64,000 nt of DNA from Monoplex corrugatus (lineage: Eukaryota; Mollusca; Gastropoda; Littorinimorpha; Ranellidae). The notes beneath the pieces are model-generated. The model was given only the letters and a program-made list of their open reading frames with translations, was not told the DNA's origin and made no database searches. Shown here piece by piece: positions 57,700 through 64,000 of the stretch. Location: contig CM060306.1 in assembly GCA_030674185.1 (NCBI GenBank), forward strand, positions 35,815,481 through 35,879,480, given 5' to 3'. Each line of letters begins with the position of its first letter. Position 1 is the stretch's first letter. A program made the translations under genes and the position numbers.

Positions 57700-57890
57700 T
57701 TTTTACGTGCTATCATGATGCATCAGGTAGACCCAGGGAGACGATACTGGACGGACTTGCAGAGTGGCTGGGGACAAGGAGGGTGGAAGAGATGCTTGAG
57801 GCAACAATTGATAGAGACAGATGGAAGTCCATAATTGCCAACGCCATGCGGCAAGGCACCTGATGATGATGATGATCATAATACATGACA
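57700..57890 (+). pseudogene. RTE-like LINE 3' end between the two SINEs
   Basis: The plus frame TILDGLAEWLGTRRVEEMLE then ATIDRDRWKSIIANAMRQGT ends at TGA 57861-57863, directly followed by (GAT)n. The RDRWK...N layout is the usual RTE/I-type ORF2 terminus. Homologous to the minus-strand copy at 50.6 kb. Confidence 0.65.
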
Positions 57891-57913
57891 ATGGTGACGA
57901 TAATCATCATACA

Positions 57914-58240
57914 GTGGACTTCCATTCTGGATTGGGACTGCATAACAGGGCTGCCCTTTATACTTGCTTTCATAGGACATCCTGGCATGATGCAGAGAGA
58001 CACAGACACCGCATGTTGATCAGACTTTAAATAACACTATCAATTAAGAATCTGTAAAGCAATAAGACTTGACTGTGTGACTCCAGTCTTTCCAATGAAT
58101 CCACAGCACGCTAAACTCTGAGCTGGGGCTAGATAAAGCCACAAAAAGCTGACAGTGATTTTGATAAGACTGATGGAATTTGAACCCACAACTTCCCAGT
58201 CTTTAATACATTGTGTTAACCACTGCATCACAGTGACTGG
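57914..58240 (-). mobile_element. tRNA-derived SINE, copy B
   Basis: Minus strand: CAGTGGTTAACACAATG (A-box-like, 58212-58223) and GGGTTCAAATTCC (B-box-like, 58175-58187). The body shares blocks with copy A, such as AGCATGCTCAACTCTG versus AGCGTGCTAAACTCTG at the inverse positions, and AACAGGGCTG near the 3' end. Confidence 0.8.
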
Positions 58241-58778
58241 CTCTGACACATTTTCTTCACACACACACATGCACACATACGCATGCACACACATTTCATT
58301 CACTTGTCAATCTAATATCTGTACTTTTTAAAATGGAATCCCACCTCCCCCCTCTCGCTCAAAAAGAAAGAAAAAAAAAGACAACAAATATACCATTATT
58401 TCAAAAGTGCATTCTCCACATACTGGATATGGTGACAAACAAATAAAGGAACAAACAGACAAAGTCTTTTACAAAATTAGTCACATCATATTGAAAGAAT
58501 ATTTTGACAAATAACAAGAAAATCAACAAGAGGGCAGGATCACATACTATGCATATTGGAGATCCATTTATGCATATACGAAAACAACAAACACAGCAAA
58601 GGCAAATTATGAAAATACATGTTAAAAGGATAAAGCTACTTACCAGCCTTTGATCAACATGCTTTATAAACTGTCCACAAAACAATGACAGGGAACACCA
58701 CGAAAAAATGGAATGTATAACAATATCACCATGGCTATAATTTACCATAGCAAGTAACATCAACAGACATAATGATTC

Positions 58779-59215
58779 AACCTTTCACCAAGTACAAACT
58801 GAATCATTGCAAATGGTGACAGTTTGTGTATTCTATTGAATGGACTCAATAATGAGTCAGCCTTTACAAGTGCAAACTAATCACTGCAATGGCGTTGTGT
58901 ATCTATTAAATTGTCTCATAATGATCAGCCTTACCATGCAACTAAATCACTGCAAATGGTGACAGTTTGTGTATTCTATTAAATGGTCTCAATAATGAGT
59001 CAGCCTTTTACCAAGTGCAAACTGAATCACTGCAAATGGTGACAGTTTGTGTATTCTATTTATGGACTCAATAATGAGTCAGCCTTTTACCAAGTGCAAA
59101 CTGAATCACTGCAAATAGAGACTGTGCATTCTATTGAACTGACTCAAATTAAAGTCAGCCTTTTACTAAGTGCAAACTGAATCACTGCAGATGCAGATAG
59201 TTTGCATCTTCTCTT
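58779..59215 (+). repeat. ~80-bp tandem repeat, about 5.5 copies
   Basis: Unit: ACTGAATCACTGCAAATGGT, GACAGTTTGTGTATTCTATT, then GACTCAATAATGAGTCAGCC TTTTACCAAGTGCAA. The second copy (58860-58945) has several small deletions. Intergenic. Confidence 0.88.
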
Positions 59216-59696
59216 AAATGGCCTTGATGTTGCCATCTCTTAAATGGCCTTGATGTTGTCAGTCACAAAGTAGGTGAAGATATCTAAAGAGAAACACCTC
59301 GAGGGGTGTGGACGGGACCCAGAGCACCAATGTCTCACCACTCTCCGGACAATCACCTTCCAAGCTCCCGATGCCACTCGATAGTCATTTCATCAAGCAA
59401 AGGGGGGGCTGTCCATGCTTTGCATCACCTATTCGGACCCAGCACCAGTTACCTTGTTTACAAACTGAATGGCAAGATGTCTCCCCAGGAGATGACAAAC
59501 TCTAGATGATATTAGTCATGAAATAGGTAAAGATAAATTACCATGTATACAATGATATTCTCTGAATAGATTGCTACCAATTAAGAGTGTATATTCTAAA
59601 AACTATTCCATCTGTGATTCCATTAAATACAAGAGATCAGTGGTTTGGGAAACATACAGATCTAATCAGATCAGGAAATACATTTTTATATTGAAA

Positions 59697-59701
59697 ACAC
59701 A

Positions 59702-59777
<76 letters not shown>
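59697..59777 (+). repeat. (AC)n microsatellite
   Basis: About 38 units. Confidence 0.96.
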
Positions 59778-60034
59778 AACCAGCACCACCGCATGCACGC
59801 ACGGCTGCATTCCCAGCCATTCTGCCACCCTTTAGTTGCAGCCAGCGTCCCTGCGTGTGCTATTTTAAGCCAGCAGGCCGACCAAAGTCTGTCATGTAGC
59901 GCGCTTGTGCCCCCGACACTAGTGATAAAGGGATGGGTGAAAAGGGTGTGGGGAGTGGAAGGGAAGGGGCGTGCATTAAAAGCCGGCAGAAAGTGGCCAA
60001 CTACAATAACTCGGTTTTGTGCACGCATCACACG

Positions 60035-60130
60035 CACACACACACACCACACACACATACATACACAAACCCACATTACACACACATACACAATGCTTGC
60101 ACACACACAACACAACACACACACAACAAC
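60035..60130 (+). repeat. Imperfect CA-rich repeat
   Basis: Short CA runs broken by ACCAC, ATACAT and AACACAAC; apparently a degraded microsatellite. Confidence 0.8.
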
Positions 60131-60820
60131 CTAAACAAGCAAAAATATCAAATCTATACAAAAGATGTGAACATCGTTACTTTAAAATGTACACATTTTT
60201 CAAATACAATATTAAATGTTAACTTCAACCACTGACTATGCATCACAACCATAAACTTGTTATAATATGACATTTCTTGTGCAATATAAAATGATCACAA
60301 CCAAGATTACACACGCACAAACACACACACTCACAAACAAAAAAAAGAAAAAAAAGGAAACTGCTTTAACTCAGATCACGATAAAGCAAAATAAACTGGA
60401 TGAGCAAAATGAGCTCAGATGGACTAGAATACAACATTAATAAATTTTTGAACATTATTGTAAATTTATACTTTGATGTAATTGTCTGATGTTGCAGAAC
60501 TTGCAATTCAACAAAGAAAAGAACCTTCTTAGGATAGATGAAGAAAAACAACATATGACACCATATGTTCCATACAATTATCATTTCAGATGCAGTATTT
60601 ACCATCTTAAAAATAACCCACCCACCCCCCCACACACACACACCACACACACACGCACACACACAGAGAAGAAGATTTTGCATGTTTTGCAGGTGCTTCA
60701 ACAATCAAAACCCATATGAAAGTGCGCACACATGGATGCAATTTCTACTTTTTCAAAGCATTACACAAACAAACAAACACACCTGTACAAAGAGAGACAA
60801 GAGGGGGATAGACAAGGAAA

Positions 60821-60896
60821 AGAGGGAGGGGAGATAGACAGAGAAAGAGACAGAGAGAGACAGAGACAGAGAGAGACAGAGAGGGGGAGAGAGAGG

Positions 60897-60942
<46 letters not shown>

Positions 60943-61060
60943 GAGAGGACAGACAGAGAGACAGAGAGAGAGACAGAGAAACAGAGAGACAGAGAGAGAG
61001 AGAGAAACAGAGAGAGAGAGAGAAAGAGAGAGAGAGACAGAGAGAGAGAGAGAGGGGGGG
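60821..61060 (+). repeat. (GA)n/(GACA)n purine-rich tract
   Basis: About 240 bp of GAGA, GACAGA and GAAA with almost no pyrimidine other than the C of GACA. Such mirror-like purine tracts can adopt triplex structure. Confidence 0.93.
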
Positions 61061-61432
61061 ATCCGGAGTACAGAGTACTGCATTTCTTTTAAGATGTATG
61101 AACAATAACAATAAAGATTACAGTATATACGTGCACCTCTCTCTTTTCAAACACATACACAGCAGGAATGAAAACAAACAAACAAACACAAACACACACA
61201 CACACACACACATACACAAACACACACACATATGCATGCCATACATATACACACACATTGGCAGAAACAGAGCTGGCCGAGACAGACGTCCTCATAGTGC
61301 ACTGATGCTGTGAAGATCAACATGGGAATGCCGTGGTAAAGATGCTTGGGTATGAAGAGTTCTTGTCATGCTTAACTCTGAAACAGAAGCCACCATATTG
61401 CAGTTTAACAAATATCACATACAGATACAAAC

Positions 61433-61562
61433 ACAGTCAGACAGACAGACAGACAGACAGGACAGACAGGCAGCAGACAGACGGACAGACAGATGGACGG
61501 ACAGACAGAGACAACAGACAAAGAGACAGACACACATACTCGCACACACAAACACACGCACG

Positions 61563-61624
<62 letters not shown>

Positions 61625-61959
61625 ATACACACACACACATCATACACACACATAGACACAGACAGACAGATAGACAGAGACAGAGAGATAGACAGAGACA
61701 TAGAGATAGACAGACAGACAAGACACACAGACACACACACACACACACACACACCACAAACCGCACAAACAGACAGACAGACAGATAGACAGAGACAGAG
61801 AGATAGACAGAGACATAGAGATAGACAGACAGACACACACACACACACACACACGCACACACACACACACACACCACCACACACACGCACGCACACACAC
61901 ACACACACCCATACACACACGCACGCACACACACACACACACACCCATACACACCACAC

Positions 61960-62047
<88 letters not shown>
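61433..62047 (+). repeat. 600-bp compound (CAGA)n/(CA)n/(CGCA)n array
   Basis: (CAGA)n gives way to (CA)n, then (GACAGATAGACAGAGA) tracts that recur almost identically at about 61660-61710 and 61770-61830, then CA with GCACGCAC islands and about 37 pure CA units at the end. Internal duplications show growth by segmental duplication and not only by slippage. Confidence 0.94.
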
Positions 62048-62048
<1 letters not shown>

Positions 62049-62572
62049 TATGCAGAGAAAGCAGTCACTGTAAACTATTCTTGTTCTCTGTATGACTGAA
62101 CTGTAACGAAATCACAAAATCTGAGCTTGAGGGTCTTGCTGTCAGCGGGATGAACATCAACAACCTCCACTATGCTGATGATACAGCGACACTTGGTTGG
62201 GCCTCAGGACCCTGGCCAGCTCATGGATTTATGTGCAGGTTTAAGGCTTGTACCAGGATCACCATACACATGGCACCTGTGACGTCAGTGCATATGGAAT
62301 TAGTTCCGTGCGTGGAGACGTCATCTTGAAAAACTGAAATTGAAACTGAAACTGAAATACAGTGACACTAACAGATAGTACAGTACAGAAAAACTGCACA
62401 AACATCATAGTGGAGTGTGGTATTGAACACAAAGATTGTGCAACAACAATGTAGAACATGATCAGTAAGCCTAACAATTTGAGTTCTCCATGCTCAACAT
62501 AATAGTCTGATTATATGTGATCCGCAAATGAGTCCAAGCGAGTTTGGAGAATATCGCTAATGAAATGAGACA

Positions 62573-62692
62573 ATAATAATAATAATAGTAATAATAATAA
62601 TATAACAATAATAATGATAATAATAATAACAATATAATATAATAAAATAATAATAATAATAATAATAATATAATAATAATAATAATAACAGC
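62573..62692 (+). repeat. (AAT)n microsatellite
   Basis: Imperfect AAT/ATA triplets. Confidence 0.95.
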
Positions 62693-62835
62693 TATAGTCA
62701 ATCAGGTTTTCAAAGGCAACAATGCAGACAGACTTCAGAAACATCTACAAGAGCGATTCATAACAATAAAAATAGCTACAGTCAATCAAGTTTTCACATG
62801 CTGCGAGACAGACATGTGTCATTTAAACATCTCAC

Positions 62836-62985
62836 CTTGCGTTGTGATCCTGACTGATCTGTCACAGCCTGGTTAGCCGAGTGATCCATGAAAATGTCAG
62901 GGATCCTGTTGCCGAAGAACACTTTCGTGTTGGCTGCCAGTGCCTGGTATTTTGAGTACTCCAGATAATCCTTGGTCAGTTTCAA
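62836..62985 (-). CDS. ERLIN: Erlin (ER lipid-raft SPFH protein), one internal exon
   Basis: A 50-codon, phase 0-0 exon encodes LKLTKDYLEYSKYQALAANT, then KVFFGNRIPDIFMD and HSANQAVTDQSGSQRK. It aligns with the C-terminal region of ERLIN1/ERLIN2 ([34 protein letters not shown]). Erlins are ER-membrane SPFH proteins whose large oligomers recruit RNF170 to activated IP3 receptors for ER-associated degradation and restrain SREBP activation. The acceptor is CTGTGCAG|TTG and the donor AAG|GTGAGA. This segment follows the SPFH core and coiled coil, so about 280 residues must be encoded beyond 64000. The paralogue cannot be settled from one exon. Same strand as WAPL and upstream of it; no functional link is implied. 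Confidence 0.9.
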
Positions 62986-64000
62986 CTGCACAGATATCAT
63001 GACTCTTTCACGACTATAATTTTATTTACAACTCTTTCACTACTATTCCTTTACTGCATCTCCAGTTCAACAACCATTAATTGACAGATTTTCTTTTTAA
63101 CTTAATTTTTGCTTGTTTATATGAAAAAAAAATGTTGGCATATTTCAATTCCCAGTGTCACAAATATTCAAAAATAGATTAAAAGCGCTAGAACTGGGAG
63201 TTTATTCATAAAATCTTACAGACATTCTCTCTATGTTTTAGTTTTTTTTGTATTGTGAAGGTGTCAGTGAAAGATGAGAGTGTACTCTTTGAACTGATTT
63301 ATATATGAAGATTTAGCACCTAACAACAACAACAACAACAACAACAAAATAATAATAATAATAATAATATAATAATAAATAATGAATTATTACGAATATT
63401 GGCCACTCACCAGCAACACCCACCACCATAATAAATGAACAACAAACGATATTGCATAAAAAGCAGCAAACTATAAAGCACAATACAATAAATATACCTT
63501 CTGCGCATGATTGTCCTAGGCAGTTATTGTCAGGCTAACATATGTTGTGCAGACAAGATAAAAGCCTGAAGAAATCAGGTTAATCTGATAACGTATTTCC
63601 TACTCCACACACGATTACTCCCTTGGCATGGTCGATAATAGATGTGCCTGTATAACGTAAAGATATTCATCCGCGTCCTTCTTTGCCATAAACAGACACA
63701 AAACGATTGGGATTTTATGCACAATATGAAACTAATCCTATACATCAGAGTAGTCTGAAGTGCAGCACTCATATGCACATACTGCGTTACAGTGCTCAAC
63801 CCCTCGACTCCTGCACCCTATCCACCGGCTGCAAAAAATTAACCCTATGATTCCCTCACCCTATCCACCAGCTTCCTGAGGGAACCTGGCGGTCAGGGTA
63901 AGGGAATAGAAAGGATTCTATTTTTGCTTTGTAGCATGGTTGACAATACAGGATGCTGGTGGACAGGGTGCAGGACTCAAAGGGTTAAGCAACTGAGCTG
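62986..64000. other. Erlin intron (partial)
   Basis: Contains (AAC)n/(AAT)n simple repeats at about 63323-63384 and a MITE at 63800-63984. No second erlin exon was seen before the window ends. Confidence 0.6.
63800..63984 (-). repeat. Nested palindromic MITE in the erlin intron
   Basis: TCAA (63796-63799, a diverged TTAA) and TTAA (63985-63988) flank the element. Short left arm with GGCTGCAAAAA, inner TTAACCC pair, long right arm with GTAGCATGGTTGACAATACA. Confidence 0.8.

Noticed and set aside
61405..62095. Long Cys/Val- or His/Thr-rich ORFs on both strands
   Set aside because: Translations of (CA)n/(CAGA)n microsatellite; they occur in all frames and on both strands. The same applies at 4401-5036, 28855-29198, 59571-60134 and 60732-61313.

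Overview
The window is animal nuclear DNA. It is AT-rich and intron-dominated, full of (CA)n/(GA)n microsatellites, minisatellites and decayed transposons, with only about 7% coding. The two recognisable host genes are conserved metazoan genes. The DIRS-like, RTE-like and tRNA-SINE content, long introns and heavy CA/GA microsatellite load suggest a lophotrochozoan invertebrate, most likely a mollusc. That placement is inference, not proof.

Nearly the whole window from 1.75 to 52.3 kb is one minus-strand gene, the cohesin-release factor WAPL (wings apart-like). I placed fifteen coding exons with canonical AG/GT borders and mutually compatible phases: 41097-43277 (with the ATG), 28928-28999, 18507-18671, 17157-17293, 16249-16360, 15580-15855, 14949-15060, 13348-13451, 12703-12779, 8854-9002, 6381-6496, 6074-6208, 4142-4412, 2889-2977 and 1750-1845. 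A noncoding first exon ends at a perfect donor at 52094, next to a plausible promoter. The last short coding exon, after the MNLT codons, is not visible and probably lies below position 1. The assembled product is about 1,363 residues plus that missing tail: a divergent N-terminal PDS5/cohesin-binding half, then the conserved C-terminal WAPL HEAT domain. The large N-terminal exon carries a one-base frame break inside an acidic run.

The second gene is represented by one 50-codon minus-strand exon (62836-62985) of an erlin (SPFH/prohibitin-family ER protein). Its upstream exons lie beyond 64000 and its last exon was not found between 52.3 and 62.8 kb. The two genes are head-to-tail on the same strand.

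The introns hold most of the interest. They include: a 9-kb DIRS-like tyrosine-recombinase retrotransposon relic (about 31.6-40.7 kb) with inverted terminal repeats; a 3.13-kb TIR transposon (45535-48663) that interrupts an older repeat whose uninterrupted relative lies at 44.2 kb, and that is internally built of a roughly 175-bp recurring motif; a family of TTAA-flanked nested palindromic MITEs (seven copies); a near-perfect 180-bp palindrome at 20.7 kb; a 100-bp inverted repeat flanking a (CATAT)n array at 26.3-26.8 kb; tRNA-derived SINEs and RTE-like LINE 3' ends; several decayed LINE reverse transcriptases; and minisatellites of 45, 47, about 37 and about 80 bp. A (TG)n tract directly abuts the 3' splice site of WAPL coding exon 2.
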